Of a stretch of 64,000 nucleotides of DNA, positions 44,029 through 57,691 are shown piece by piece (within the stretch, counting starts at the first letter, position 1; each line of letters begins with the position of its first letter). Origin of the DNA: Anisakis pegreffii (lineage: Eukaryota; Nematoda; Chromadorea; Rhabditida; Anisakidae); the NCBI GenBank assembly GCA_035041965.1, contig JAPYMA010003041.1:186001-250000 (forward strand), written 5' to 3'. The notes under the pieces are model-generated. The model made no database searches. It was not told where the DNA came from and saw only the letters and a program-made list of their open reading frames with translations. The translations under genes were made by a program, and so were the position numbers.

Positions 44029-46777
44029 ATCTCTTTAAGAATTCATCTGTTCGTCACCAGCCTTGTGCAGTACACTTTCACACAGCAACATTAAATTCAA
44101 ACCGAATACTTTTTTCACCGAAAACATTCCAACTCATAATGACAATGTGCGCCAGCATTCAGTGTAAATATTAAGTAGTTGATTCACCTGTAGTTTTTCT
44201 GATTAACGATTACATGAAAATCGCAAGATGTTTGAATGGAATGACTTTGACCATATTTGTACCGATTGTAACTGCATGAATAACTTCATAGTGACTTGCT
44301 GCGAGTGATTCACATGTGTATTCATCTAAGACGGAGAATACGGTAAAACGCATCTCATCCTATAATGTTCTGAAGATAGAACAACGAAAAGCACAGTATG
44401 AATGATGGAACTAGCTGAAGTCGGAGACAATTCAGTCGGTGTTGGCAGTAAACATTGATGGTGTTTTTGCACTCTCTTTCCAGATAATGAATAATTTTGC
44501 AAATAATGAATAATTTTGCAAATTTCAAAAATGCTTTATGTTGACATATTCGTGCAGAATCAATATCGCATTGAAGCGGGGCAATGAAAATAATCCTGTA
44601 TTCAGCTGATGTGAACTCAAGATTAACTCTGAACGCAATGATTCATGTATGCTCGTGACATTTTCAAATGATAGAGCACACTTGATGCCTGGCTGAACTT
44701 GAATGAAGAACACATGTCCAGATCACGTCTCCCTTTTTGTACGTTCATTCCACATGATCGCTTCACTACTGATGAATTATGATTGAATTATTATGAATTC
44801 TGATTGAATTACTAATGAATTATTCACTAGTCTTTGCAGCAGCCGTAAATATTCTTTTGTTTTCACATAGCAGTTTCATTTCAAAACTGCACTTGAATAT
44901 GAAGCTGTCTGAGAACTGAGATCGCCAAAGAGAAATAAAAATAAGAATGTGCTATTAAACTACATATTTATAAATGATCACACTATTGAAATGTCAAATT
45001 CAAATTTTCATTAGCAGCATCCATACGGTCTCATCTACAGAAGAGGAGTTCAGGGATGAGAACAGATCCGGAAAAAGCGTCCATTCCCAGCGAACTTCGG
45101 TGTACCGTAATGATTCACACAAATTCACTATGTCTGGGCATAAGAGTATGCCCCCGACCAGGCTGAACCGGAAAACCAAATTGTGCGATCGAGGCACCGT
45201 TCACAGCAATTGATGACCGCAATGTAGATCAGCAGAGACGTCGATGAGCTGATACGACTGTGATAGGCTATGAAAACATTTCAGTTGAGATGTTGGCGCA
45301 TAAAACTGACGTGGAGAAGCGACCGGTCTCTATTTCAAAATACAATTTATTCAAAGTAACAATATTTACAATTTTGAATAGGACGCCATGTCATCCAGAG
45401 GATAAGCATTTTGCGGAAAGTGGTTAACAAAATGGAATGCATTAACTCTTAATCAGCGTCTATCAGATGGATGCTCACGAAATTGATTTACGTTCCGAAG
45501 TTCCGAACTTTCGCATTTCGACCAGAAAATCTGCGAAACGAAAAGAGATTTTAAAAAATCCGTTCGCTCAGACACTTAAACTTCATTCTATTGAAAATGT
45601 TACCTCAGGCATGTGGTGGTGACGAAAATACATTTGACAAGAAATCGTTACGAATCAACTGTTGCAAACTTTCCCCACAACGCAATCAGAATTGTTTAAG
45701 TGCCTCTATGGGGATGCACCAAATGAAAGGCAAAAAAAATCTCAACAGAAAACACCACCAAAACGATCGCGGCTAGTTTTTGATGGTGTATGGTCCGTAT
45801 GTTTGACCAAAATTTGACAGACCCTCAAATGATGAAGTGAAAAATCTAAACATGCGAACGAACGGTTTGGCGAGATCATCAAACTTATCAGGATTTCATT
45901 GTTTGTTCACTGATGTGTGCAACATATCCATGAGAGACAGAAGAGGTTATTGCATTTGTAATTCAACAGAAATACGCGCTTAACGTAATGAATGCGTAAT
46001 TTGTAACGCTTATGTGAATTCGTAATGAAATATATACATATGATACAATTCAATGAGATACTTCACTTGAATGCATTGAAAATCGTTCTAATAAACATGA
46101 AGAATGAAGCAATTGTAACAGGACAGCGCAAAATTAGATTGAGGTGTTCAGAAAAAAAAAGAAACAGATTAAACAACTTGTGTGGAAGTGTGCAGGAAAA
46201 ATTTTTACAGCGAAAGTCAAAATATCGTCACCTAATGGAAATTGAATCGAAAACCGTCAGCATTTTGAACGCTGCTTTCAGTGGAGTTCCTCCTTATGAA
46301 TTTTTCCATTCACAAAACGAGATCATTCGTATCAGTGCTTTACTTTTTTTGATTTTACCAACAAAGACACGGAAAGAATTCAAAAAAAAGTTAATTTGGA
46401 TTTCATTTACAATTACAGTTTTGTGTTCGTATTCTGTTGAGCGGCGGCAATATGGTCCTTTTCATGATATGCCTCAAATAAGTATAAACAAAAGAAATGA
46501 CACAAGTGATTGACAGTCACACGAGAGTTTAACACCGAAAACGTTTCATTTTGTCAATTATTTTCTTCGAAAAATCATGTAACATCAACGCAATACAAAT
46601 GATTACTTTGAAATCAAACGACAAATTTAATTGCTGATTTGCAGGCTGCATCATGCTTGCTAATTGTAGGCATCATTCCGTACAGGTCTGTGCTTCTCAT
46701 ATGAGCAGTTGAACAAATTCAGCAAAACTTTCGAATTAATCACAAGTTTTTCATCATCCAACTGAGTAGAAATGAGC
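44029..46777. other. Intergenic region
   Basis: 2.7 kb, AT-rich. A 19-bp word, aataatgaataattttgca, is tandemly duplicated near 44,486-44,522, and gattgaatta-like words repeat at 44,780-44,825. Longer frames (for example plus strand 46,025-46,513) lack similarity and splice support. Confidence 0.4.
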
Positions 46778-49700
46778 TCAAATGTAACTGTTTCTCAACG
46801 GTTGTGTTTTTCGGATTGCCCTTTGTTCATGCCACTGCTTTCGTAGTTGTTCGAAGTACATGTACGTCACATGAACATCAGCACATTCCACTGGATGGTC
46901 ATGCTCAGCACTTATTCGTATGTGAAGAATACGAAAGGTGGAACGCCTGATTGGATAACACATCATATTCAACGCAATCACTGAGGCGATCGTTGAGATT
47001 GGCATCAATAAATTCTGAAAAGTGTACGCAATTGCATAGCTTTCATTCCATATTAGTAACCTAACCACCTGTTGATTCATATGGCCATCATCAGGTGGCC
47101 TGTACACTGACATGAGCCTGACACAACATCATGAGGATTATTTAGCAATAGCTCTGCACAAATCACTAGTGACTTCACACAGAAACATCACTGCTCCACT
47201 GAAGGAGAAAGTTTTTGCCTCATTTCGCCGCAACGTCTGCAAAGTTGCCGACCACGGCAGGATTCGAACCTAGAACCCTCGGTTTCGTAGACCGACTCGT
47301 TGTCCATTGCGCCCCGTGGCCACATTTAACATTATAACGTTTGATAGGGAAAGTACTTTGAAAGTTTACTCACTAAAATATGAGTTAAGCTCAATAGAAA
47401 ATAAGCATGCTTCGGAATTTCAAATGATTCAGAGTTTTTCTAAGCGATCAGGCAAAGACAGGGAGCAACTGAACACTACTGGTGTTCCTGTTCTAACTAA
47501 ACTTTTCTATTCCTGTTCTGTGGTAATTTTCCTATTCTGTTGGAATTTCGGAAATAGGAAACATAACCGAAAGGAAGAGTTGAGGGAACAGAACAGTTCA
47601 TTCTGTCGAAAGTATGCAACAGGCATATTGCTGGTAGACATGTACTCAGAAATTCTTACCTGTATTTCAGCAATTGGTGCATAGCCAGTGACTGTCGAGA
47701 GCACATTTCGATCAACGATGGCAGTGGCGCTGAGCGTTGGTAAAAAGGTGAAGAAGGCGACTAGTGATACGAATATTAAAAGGATGTTACTGACCAAAAT
47801 TGGTATCATGACTCGTGTTGTTCTGACATTCTCTTGTAATTGATATTTTGCACTCAAAACGCCAGTGCGATGATCGTGAATCGTCATCTGAAAACAGCCC
47901 GAACGGTTCAACAAAATTAGCAGACAATGAATCTGATCGATTGGACATTTGAAAAAATTTGCAGAACTAGAAATGTTTCCAGCGTTGCTGGACACGTCTA
48001 CCATCCAACTGAGCATCAACGAATTCTGATGATTGAATATGGTCGTTCCCACTCCCAAATTAGAATCATCAACGGGAAACTCAAGAGTGATAAAGATATT
48101 GCATGGTGATCCAGCACGCTGACTGCTATCCCATCATTTCAGCTGGACTGATCGTGACCATTCATTTAGGCGTTTTGTTTCTTCGTTATCAACCGTTTAA
48201 TCAGAGTCTATCCTAGCAATGACAAACTCCAAATTCTTCTGCTTGGCCTTGCAGCAAAATCGTAGATGTCATGGACATCTTTGGTATCAACAGAATAGGA
48301 AGGAACAAAATGAATGAAAAGAGGACCGTTTGTTTGCGATTGTAGAGCCACAAGGTGATGAACATTGTAACTGTGACGGCTTCAACCGCGAAAAGAATCA
48401 CCTCAGTTTTAAGAACTGATTTTGCGTTCCATAGTCCAATCGAGCATGAATGATAAACTGGGCTTTCGTTCGTTCCAGATTCAACGAAAAGGTAGACTAT
48501 TGATGGCAACAACTATAAAACGTCATTACCACTATTCATTATCCTATCGGTTGAACTTTAATTCAAAAGCATAAAACATACATAAAACGTATTTGGATAC
48601 ATCATATGCGAGGAGAAAAGCACGATTTTACACTGTATGAGCATTTTTTTCAAGCTGCAATCATCAGCACTTAGTCCAAGCCGATCGAAAATTGAATTTT
48701 TGTGAAAGTCTGTTCAAGAACCGTTCATTTTCATACAAACAAAGATTTGTTAATTGTAAGGATGAGGTCTATTCGAGACTACATTTGATGCTGATTGTAA
48801 GGTTGAAGTTATTCGTCAATTGTTGCTTCAGTTTATAGTGTTGCGTTTTGCGCAATTGATCAGCATTTTTCATGTCGCACTAGAACATAGTGCAATTGCT
48901 GAACAGCTATCGGGTAAAACTTGAAGAAAACAAAATTGTGTTGTTTATTTTTTGTTCCTCACATGATAAGATGAATGCATAATGAAACAGCCTAATGTAG
49001 ACGGAACCTGAAGTGAGGTGAGCGTAATACCAATCCACTTCCGGGGATTTGTCTCATAGGTCTTGTAGAGGCAGGTGGCAATGAGACGTTCCGTAAACAA
49101 CGATAAATTTGAAAGGACAACTATGATGCCTCCGGTTGTAGATATGCGTTTCAAACCTGAAATAGATGTTCAGTGTACAATCACTTCATTAGCAGAATGT
49201 GATCATAACCAAAGAGGGAGCAGCCGCAATTATACTCTTTTCGTCAACTGTGACGAACCAGTTGCAACAGAGCTCGCGTTGTGAACAGTACATGAGCAGT
49301 CAGCCGTAAGCGAAGAGGTGTAAGCAGATCAAAAATTTCTGCTGAATATCTCACTGACATGCGAGTAGTGAGGAAGCAGTAAAGTTATTCGTAAATCCCA
49401 TATAGCTATGTTGCAAAACAGGAATGCGAATAATCGTACTACGACTCAGTTTTAGAGCCAGATCGAATCACAATTCAATCACCATTCCGCCATTTCATTT
49501 TCGAAACGGAAGTTAAATTCAACCCAAAGTGAGCATCAGCCTTGATGAAATCTATAAAAATCTGAACTCCAAATGATCGCGCATTTTTACTGGCTGAGGT
49601 GTGGCCCTACTCAAAAGTCCAATTGAACTGCTTTTACGATGCTGTTATCATTTACTCACGAGGATTTGCTGCAATTCTACAGCGCGATAGAATTCATCCA

Positions 49701-51865
49701 GACTCACTTCATAATCAGACATAGACTCGGTAATACGAAATTGATGAAATTCTCTTCAAATGGCACGGGAAGTTCACTGCAATAGGAAGCTGAAGAATTT
49801 GTAAGTTTCGAAAAGAAATTTTAATAGGTTTTTACCTACCCAAACATTTGGCTTGTGTAAACCTCAGCAACTGACAGCTATTCAGGAGATTACCACTGGA
49901 AATAGCACGAATGTGGTAGACGGCCGTGTAGAAACCACCTGCAATTTGCAATCATGTTCATAATCAGTTAGGGAGCTCGGCTTCAAACTTGTATGCTGTC
50001 GCAAATTTAGGTTTCTCCTGGCATTGAGTCCGCTGATGAGATTGCACATTGCATGTTGTTCCATGCTGATCAAATGCTTTCCACTGAATGAACAGTTCCA
50101 TAAGGACCATATCTCTGTAGTGTATGCTTACATTCATCTTATAATCAGCTCATATGGTGTGTTTCATCATTTGAACGGGCAAAGTGAAGCACCACGCATG
50201 AGCCCACTAACTGACCTCAAGATATCCGCACACGTTAGATTTTGCTGACTAGAATTTCCCCTACCCATTTAGTCACGGTATCCTTATGTCCATAATTTAG
50301 GAACACCATTTTTTCTGTATGTAAAGAATTTATGAACGTGCTGATGCCCCAACATGGAAGCCATTTGTAAAGCATCCTGGGTTACTCCAACTAATTTTGC
50401 TAGTATGTATCTAGACTTTAGGGATATCCAGCATCATGACTGAGTAAACAGTTCATGGAACTGATGCAGTTCGCTCTAAAAAATATGAACTGCTCACATC
50501 ACAAAAGATATGCAAAAGTTGAGGGATCTTAAAATTTCGTTGACGTATTTCCACTTATTACCATCCAAAGTGATCGTTCAGCCAAGCTATTTTTTCTTTC
50601 ATTCAACCCATTCTGATGGTATTCTTTCACTCTGACTGATTTACGCTCAGCTGGAGGGTCAGTTATTTGAATAACTAAATCCGTTCATCAATGTAACACC
50701 GAACGAATCCTTGACTTTACAATTGAACCTAATCAACATGATGGACAAGAATGTCCTCGTTTTGTAAACACGCATAGATCACTGCTGCAATCGCCTTGCT
50801 CGGAAGTGCATTTTTGACCACAATAGCGACAATCAACGAAAACCTTCCACAATTTAGAGCAGAATCGAATTTGAGTTGCACAGTAGAATTACGTCGCTTG
50901 TAAAGTAACAAATCCCATCACAGCAGCTGCTAAGCGAGCGAAGCAGTAAATAGTTTTGCAAAAAAAAAGAACAGGTTTAGTTAGCTAGGTCAGCACACAA
51001 TTCCCTCACGCTTTGTTTATTTTTGGCGAATGATGCAACTTGGATTACGTTCATCTTCTAGGAACGATGATGCAACATCATAATGAGGTATCTGTAATCT
51101 GTAATAGAATGATGGTAATTGGATACTCTATCGGATCACGTATAATTAAGCATAATTTCGATGAATTTGTGATGACGAGAATACTTTAAAAGTACAAAAT
51201 TAGAATTGGTTGGAAAAATCTGGTTAGAAAGCAAATAGCGAACTGCAAAAATTATTTAGTGCTATTTTACATAGCCTGCCGGGTATGATTCTCCATAAGG
51301 AATCAGAACACCCAAGGGATCGCTGGAAAGTGCGTGAATTTTCGCACTTATCATCTCCGTTTATCTGCATGAATTTACCGCAGGTTGTCATCCAGCTCTT
51401 ACAATTCCGCGACGAAAGCTTTGAATTCTGGGTGAAAATGTGGGCTGGATGCGTGGCTTTTACTTGTATCTACTCTGGTTTGCAAATGACCACCACTTAA
51501 TAGTTCCGATCTTGAAGCAAGTTGGGAAAAACCATGTCAATTTTATGGAGGCATCAGATTAGTGTTTGGGCTATGGTACTGCCTATCAGTCCGCGAAAAA
51601 CTCGAATAAATTATTGCAATGACAAACCAGAATTTGCAAGAGCCATCGCGATACATTCCGAAACCAGCAGAATACGAACGTTGAAATGAAGCACTACAGT
51701 TGAAGCTATCGCAAACGTCATCAGTAAAGTCAATAGGATCGCAACTGTAGTCGCGATTAGCTCACATATGAAGACTGCACGCATCAGTGATGTTTCCATG
51801 TACAGCTCTTGAACAGCCTCACAAATCGCCGATTTGTCCACATCCACTGCAATCGTCGCATTCAT
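46778..51865 (-). CDS. Srab-like serpentine chemoreceptor, complete, six exons (360 aa)
   Basis: Exons on the minus strand: 51,865-51,628; 49,938-49,894; 49,156-49,008; 48,512-48,327; 47,887-47,660; 47,014-46,778. Phases agree at every join and total 360 codons plus stop, the normal length for this family. Exon 1 has an early Cys (AICEAVQELY), TM1 (about residues 28-55) and LHFNVRILL, the Srab FHxNxRIL-type loop. Exon 3 has TERLIATCLYKTYE, the Sra-superfamily ER...YE motif at the end of TM3. Exon 4 has TM4-5, exon 5 LSAKYQLQENVRTTR before TM6, exon 6 TM7 and the tail with YFEQLRKQW. Such receptors sit in sensory cilia and bind odorants or pheromones. Donors after exons 3 and 4 (gttccg, gtcctc) are weak, so those joins or the gene's activity are less certain. 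A tRNA lies in intron 5. Confidence 0.8.
47249..47321 (-). tRNA. tRNA-Arg (anticodon ACG), possibly degenerate
   Basis: On the minus strand the acceptor stem GGCCACG/CGTGGTC is complete (one G-T pair). The anticodon stem TCGGT/ACCGA is perfect around the loop CTACGAA, with ACG at positions 34-36, and the T loop is TTCGAAT. Departures from a good gene: position 8 is G instead of T, the D stem has a mismatch, and the T stem (CTAGG/CCTGC) has a C-C at its base. The B-box word ggttcgaatcc is intact, so pol III transcription is possible. It lies in intron 5 of the chemoreceptor gene, same strand. A tRNA pseudogene or tRNA-derived SINE head is the alternative; no SINE body was seen. Confidence 0.65.
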
Positions 51866-53480
51866 CGTTATTGCTGCTCTCGCTCTGAATGATCAAATCA
51901 ATCATAATGTTCATGGAATTTTTCAAATGACCACCAAGTGTTTCGATCCTACATCACTAATGAGCACATTCTGGCCGAACAAATGCTAATGTTGATGAAT
52001 GTTTCACAAAATGAAACTAGTCGCAAGTCAACCCAACCGTCATGTCAATTTTATGCATGACACCAATCAACGAAGCATGATATCACATTAAAATCAGCTA
52101 CAATAATCTACACGGTCAACAGGAATCGTCAGAATGATTCATAAATCATTAGAACACCATTATTCCGATTATCGAGTGAACTAACAACATCGTAGATTCC
52201 CTAATCACAATAATGGAATAAGTGGGTTCTATACTCGCAGAAACATAACATATTGCAGCAGCACTGAAGTAATACCAAAAATAGCGAGCGTCATTACCGC
52301 AAAGGAGACAACTTTATATGAAATAAATCAACATCATCAACGAATAAAATGCTAAAACCATCATCAGTTATGAATGAAACGTTGCAAGTTAGCAAAAAAT
52401 TGAATATTTCATTTGGAAAAATGGCATTCAACCAGTAACATACATCATGAATGCAACAACTTTAGCATCAATCAAAACCATTCAAATGGGGACTTGCTTG
52501 CAAATAGATTGGTGTAAGCTGCTTGATTACACCAATCTAGCAAATGGGTTTTATCAGTTTACCAGTTCTTCTTCCCTTATCATGGAACCAAATAATACAT
52601 ATTGCTATTTCGTTGGGATGAAAAAACGTGTTGGAGATCGGAGACTTCGAAACAATGCCACATCGAAAAACACGAGGACGTGAAAAAGGAGACGGGAACG
52701 GACACGAGGAGATAGAGTCCATGAAATTCTTCGCTCCTCAAAATCATTGACAACATGCATGACTTTCCGATTTTTTTCCTTCCATCTTTGCCAGTAGCGT
52801 CTCATACTACAAGAAGAAGCTGAGAATATCTTGAAATTATGATATGATAGTTTATTGCGAAGTAAGAAATGTGTACAAGCAATAGTACAGTATGAAAGGC
52901 GGAACGCTCTGACATCATGCTGGTTGGTTGAATAAGTAAAAACTGATAATGAATTAAAATAAAAAGGTTGAATAAATGATAGTGATTCAGATATAATTCT
53001 ATGCTGTGATAAATGAAACATTACAGTTATTGAACATATGTGACAAGAAGTTCAACTATAGAAAATGCGTGAACGAGATGAAGGAGTTTAAGTGCAAATT
53101 AGAGAACTTTTTTATCAAATTATACGATAGTGCCGAGATACGCCTACAAATGGGCATTGTTCAACATGATTTCAAGTGATTAGCAACATCAGAATAAGTA
53201 GTCATTATCTGTCATTAATATGTATAATTTTCTGATGGCTACGCTTCTCTAGCATCAAATGACGACAAAAAATGGTCTGTTACTGGGCCAATATGGGAAC
53301 CCCGTTACCTTGGATATAATGCTTGTGATCCATTTATTTAGAGCAATAGTGATCGGGATTGTATGTCCTATATTCAAAAATTGATTACATTTAAGTAACT
53401 AGACATTACCAATCAACAGTGTAGATGTAGATCGCAATGTTGGTATCATTTGATCGCCTTGTTATTATTGCTACGACAAA
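51866..53480. other. Upstream region of the chemoreceptor gene
   Basis: 1.6 kb without a supported gene. It should include the promoter of the receptor starting at 51,865. Confidence 0.4.
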
Positions 53481-53484
53481 ATAG

Positions 53485-53880
53485 TCTTGAAGAAACTCCG
53501 GAACGAAGAAATAAAGAAGGTTGTGAAAAGCTGAAAGGAGATCAGGCACTAATGAGTACAGCTGAATTCGAGAAGTTCATTGGAATTCATATTCTCAGTA
53601 CAGTCTATAAGTCGCTCCCAAACGTGCGAAGTGCATCAGACGGTCAGCCCAATGTGATTATTTGATTCCCTCAAGATTACTTCAAATTGCTCCATCAAAT
53701 CAATTCTCTTCAACTTCTTCAAATTACGGAACGCTTCCAAATGGCTGTTTCCAGAGATTGACTCTAAAAATGCATTCTAAACGTCATCAGCTTAGTAAAT
53801 GAACTTAGGAATGATAAACTGTTTAAAGTCTATTTATTGACTTCCCCTGGGGACAAAAAAAACGGGAAAAATATCCCAGA
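53485..53880 (+). pseudogene. piggyBac-like transposase relic
   Basis: The plus frame reads STAEFEKFIGIHILSTVYKS, then LPNVR, the pattern (F..FIGI.IL....LP..R) of the conserved start of the DDE_Tnp_1_7 (piggyBac) domain. After one TGA the same frame continues QDYFKLLHQINSLQ, in the position of the family's S-R-x-R-F-x-x-L-x-x-x-H segment. In another frame near 53,810 follows NDKLFKVYLL, like the D-K-L-F-K-x-R-P motif. The order and spacing fit. Stops, a frame change and absence of the catalytic Asp region show a dead copy. Terminal TTAA ends were not identified. Confidence 0.45.
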
Positions 53881-56702
53881 TGTCCCTCAGGCAATCGCTT
53901 TGTCTGCCTTTCACTTTTACTGTCCAATCATGAATGATTTAAGAAATCAAAATCATCACAGTTCGAGGTGCAAGAGTAACTTGATACGTCAACTTTTCAT
54001 CAGGGACTCTGGTCTTCACTGCTCTATCATGCTCACGATTTTTTAGACTAATTTTCATTGGCATTTTCTTGTTTCGACCAGTTCCGTATGAATGATGATG
54101 ATCAAATTACACTTCACATTTCATTCTATAATAGTCGTCTAGTTCTCATATCTTGATACATTTCATCGGTCTGACAGATTTTTGAAAACGTTGAAATAGG
54201 TCAAATATCCTAGAAAATAACAATTAGCATCGTTTTGCAGGCCTCAAAACGCCTTAATAATAATGTTCTGAGATGTTCTGCTCATCCCCGATGCGATAAA
54301 ATGGTTTAAATTTTTTGTGGCAAATATTTCGTGCGACTGATGTGGCGGAAAATATTTTTTCCTTGTATTACAGGTCAAAGAAATGAACGAGTATGCAGAA
54401 TCCCGAGTTTGTGGCTACAATATTCATCAAATTATGAAGGATGGAAAGTTGGCGTTAGGTTTCATCACAAAGCTGATGCAGACAAAATCGCGAAGATAAT
54501 AATGCTCATTGTTTGCATTCGACCAGTAAGTCTCTATGTCAACGCATAGAGTAAAGCTTTACCATCGTGGTCTTTTTTGGCATGTCACGCGACTTGTTTT
54601 ATTTAAATCTTAAGTGTTCTTCACATAATCACCCATCGGAAATCATCACATTTGTTACTAACTCATACGATACAAATCCTTAATTTATCTACCTTTTTCA
54701 GGCGCTATTGCATCACCTTTTTTAATTAGTGATGAGGATGCGTTAAAGACAAAAGTCTTTTGAATAGAATCATTGACGCATCAAGGATGATCACTTTCCG
54801 TAAAGGATACAAATATTTCGTTGCTCAATTGAAAATATTCACCGAACCTTACGACTTCTGCAGGTTAGTATTTAGAATACTGAAGCACAATTCATTTACG
54901 CTCAGTACGAATTAGTTGAGACAATGTACTTTCAACATCATCCGAGCCTAACAAATAGGTGCGGGCCTGTCGGCGCAAAATGAAATGGTGCCTAAACTAC
55001 AATTCGATGAATAACGTAAACGGGATTCGTGACTTCTAAACCATAACAGTGGAATGGAATTTCTTCAGGAATTTCACAAAGAATTTCATGCACCAAGCAA
55101 TTTTCATCAATTGAGTTGCCTGGGAACGCCTATAGTGAATATGTAGAGGGGAGTAATTTGATAAAAATGCATCGTCGGTCCGTTGGCTGAATTTGTATCT
55201 TCAACGTATTGAATTTTCAGCCTCTTAATACAGTTAGCTGCAGACGTCCGCAGTGTTTCTTGGTGGTTCTCGTTCGTTCTGATGCGTTTGGGATTTGGGG
55301 ATTGAAGTGAACAAGTGGGTTCAGAATGGGTGCAGTATTGTTTGGAATGCATTTATTGCAACAACTTGTCTTCTTGAGAACGAGAAATTTCATTTTGTAT
55401 TTCATCAGTTCAGACACGTTCATTTGCCAATATTAGTTTGATTGCTCTCTAATCAATCCCTCCATTGGATCCTTTTTTGGTTAGAATGGAGAGCGATAAA
55501 CGATGAAAATTAGTAATGTTATTACATTAGAAATTTGGCAAAATTTAATCGACGTTTGGTTGACATTCATTCTCAAAAATATTCCGACGATTACCACACT
55601 GAAATTTTTTCATGCTGTGCGAGGACTCACTCTTTCCACTATCAAATGTTGAATATTTTAAAAGCGCAAAAATTTTTGCGTTAAATATCTATTATCTGGA
55701 ACGCTGAGAGGTTGTCGCGTCACTAAATATGTCAATGTACAACATCCGAGGAAAACATAATTGAGGAAAAATATACTGATGATATGATAATTTATCAAAT
55801 AGAGGTAGGGCATAATGGATCAATTTACCTGCAAATATGGTGGCTTATTTGGATATGGTTAGTTTATCATGAGAGGTTTCAAAAAACCATTTGATCTATG
55901 GTTGTGAATCAATCACTGAAAAAATAGATTTCCAGCGTTGGCTTTTCGGAGACGGGGGGGGAGGAAACGCATGATAGAGTTTTGGACCATTTGACCAATA
56001 GCTGTATGATTCCAAGTAAAATAAGTCGGAAAATCTTTATAAATGGATCCATAGTTCATCTTATGCTGTTGGCATGAATAAGGTTTTTAAACTACAACTG
56101 CATCGAGACCGAATCTGAGTAGTTTGGGCTGCAAATGCATGACAACTACACCTAATGGTAGTGCGTCGGCGAAGTGACTTTACATGCATTCATTACGTTT
56201 AATCAGCTGAACAGTTTGAGATCAAGAAAAAGCCGAAGCGTAGTAACAATGGGAAGCCACAAATGTTCGAGATGTTTAGTTGGGAACATGGCGTGTCGTG
56301 TCTTGGAACATCGAAAATGAGATGAAGTGCGTTGTTGGCTTAGAGTAATGGACAGGACAGCTTAGGTCGCCACTGATAATCACTTTGCGTTAGTCATTTC
56401 CTGAAGTACTGAGTTGTTGAGTGGAATGGGGTGGGGTTTGATCCAGTAACTGTCAATAGACATAATATAGATGGCAAAAAAGTTTGTTGCATGTGTGAAA
56501 TTACTGCAACATAGCGAAACGTAATCGAGATGAGTCTACACTTGTGAATCATGCTGTGAGTCAATGGGAGATGAGGTGCATAATTAATGTGGCAGATTAT
56601 TCACTAGATAATTGATATCTGTCAGAGAGATAATCAGTATCTGTCGAAACTAAGCCTCCTTGATTATCTCTTGAATGAGATCAAACTTTGTCAAAGATTT
56701 TG
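53881..56702. other. Gene-poor stretch
   Basis: No supported gene. The frame at 54,331-54,549 (plus) could be a further piece of the transposase relic but shows no motif I can name. A short G run lies at about 55,956. Confidence 0.35.
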
Positions 56703-56793
56703 GAGCGACGCGGAATCGAACTCACACCTTCTGAACAGATCGGATCCTCAAAGCCCATCGTTACACCAGTACACTATCAGCCCATTGCTCAAC
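56703..56793 (-). tRNA. Degenerate tRNA-Ser(TGA)-like sequence
   Basis: Read on the minus strand it has a D-arm-like start (gggctgatagtg), an anticodon arm around the loop TTTGAGG (TGA at the anticodon), a long variable arm TCTG-TT-CAGA as in serine tRNAs, the T-loop word gttcgattcc and an end cgctcca. Acceptor and T stems have several mismatches and the D region is longer than normal, so it is probably a pseudogene or tRNA-derived repeat. Confidence 0.35.
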
Positions 56794-57691
56794 CATTTCT
56801 ATTTGCTTTAAGAACTATCTTCTTTGTATGCTGGCTTTTTGAAATAAGTGAATAATTCCACTTGGATTTCTTCAATATCTGGGGCAGAATGGGTTCTTGC
56901 ATACGATGTGCAGTCAATAAAAAAAACTGATTTGTCATCAGTGGTTTTTTGTCCATAAAATTAAATATTCTGTGAAATACGAGGACTGCTGAACATCCAT
57001 GCCTAGGAGCGTGTTGGTTTGGACTTCAGGTTGAAACTTTATTCATTTCATTGCATTTTCTCAGACTATACATTCTCTTTTTCTCTCTTGATGGAATGGA
57101 ATTGAAAGTCAAAGAGAAAATTCTTTATTCAGGCAGTACTATAAACGAAAGGAATAAACCTGTCTAGTACTCTTTTGGCGACACAAGGGTACCGATAATG
57201 AAGGAACCGTCAAACGTTGATCATCAGGATTCACTCGCTAAAGACTGTCGTGCACACACAGTTGAGCATGCCAACACTGGGTTCTTTCAAACCTCACACG
57301 TGGTATTTGAGCATATTTTAATCAGTCGTATGTACCCCTATGATCATCACAACGTCGCACTGATTTGCATTTTCACGACGCCTTATTCAATTTCAATTAA
57401 AGTTACTCGAGCAGACACTTAGCAAAAATTTTCGAAGTTCGTTACCAAGCGACTAACTTACTGCGCAAATTAGAGTATTGTTGTTTATTCGAAAATTGTT
57501 TAATTCATGGAATGGGCAATCATCACGCTATTGATACTGAGCAAGAATATGCATCATTTAGATGGGATGAGTCGTCTTGAAATGAGGATCTGATTGGATT
57601 TCACAATGACGACGAACTCTCCACGCATTAACGATCGCGACCATTGAGGAGATTTTGTTGTTGTGGTTTGAAATGAAGATCTGATCGGATT
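56794..57691. other. Intergenic stretch
   Basis: No supported gene. A partial duplication is visible: ttgaaatgaggatctgattgg (from about 57,577) recurs with changes from about 57,667 as ttgaaatgaagatctgatcgg, next to the hairpin that follows. Confidence 0.4.

Noticed and set aside
46025..46513. 162-aa plus frame downstream of the first receptor
   Set aside because: Lys/Asn/Ile-rich as expected for AT-rich noncoding DNA, no splice sites or recognised motif; could still be a small orphan gene.
47307..47684. 125-aa plus frame
   Set aside because: Lies antisense across intron 5, part of exon 5 and the tRNA-like gene.
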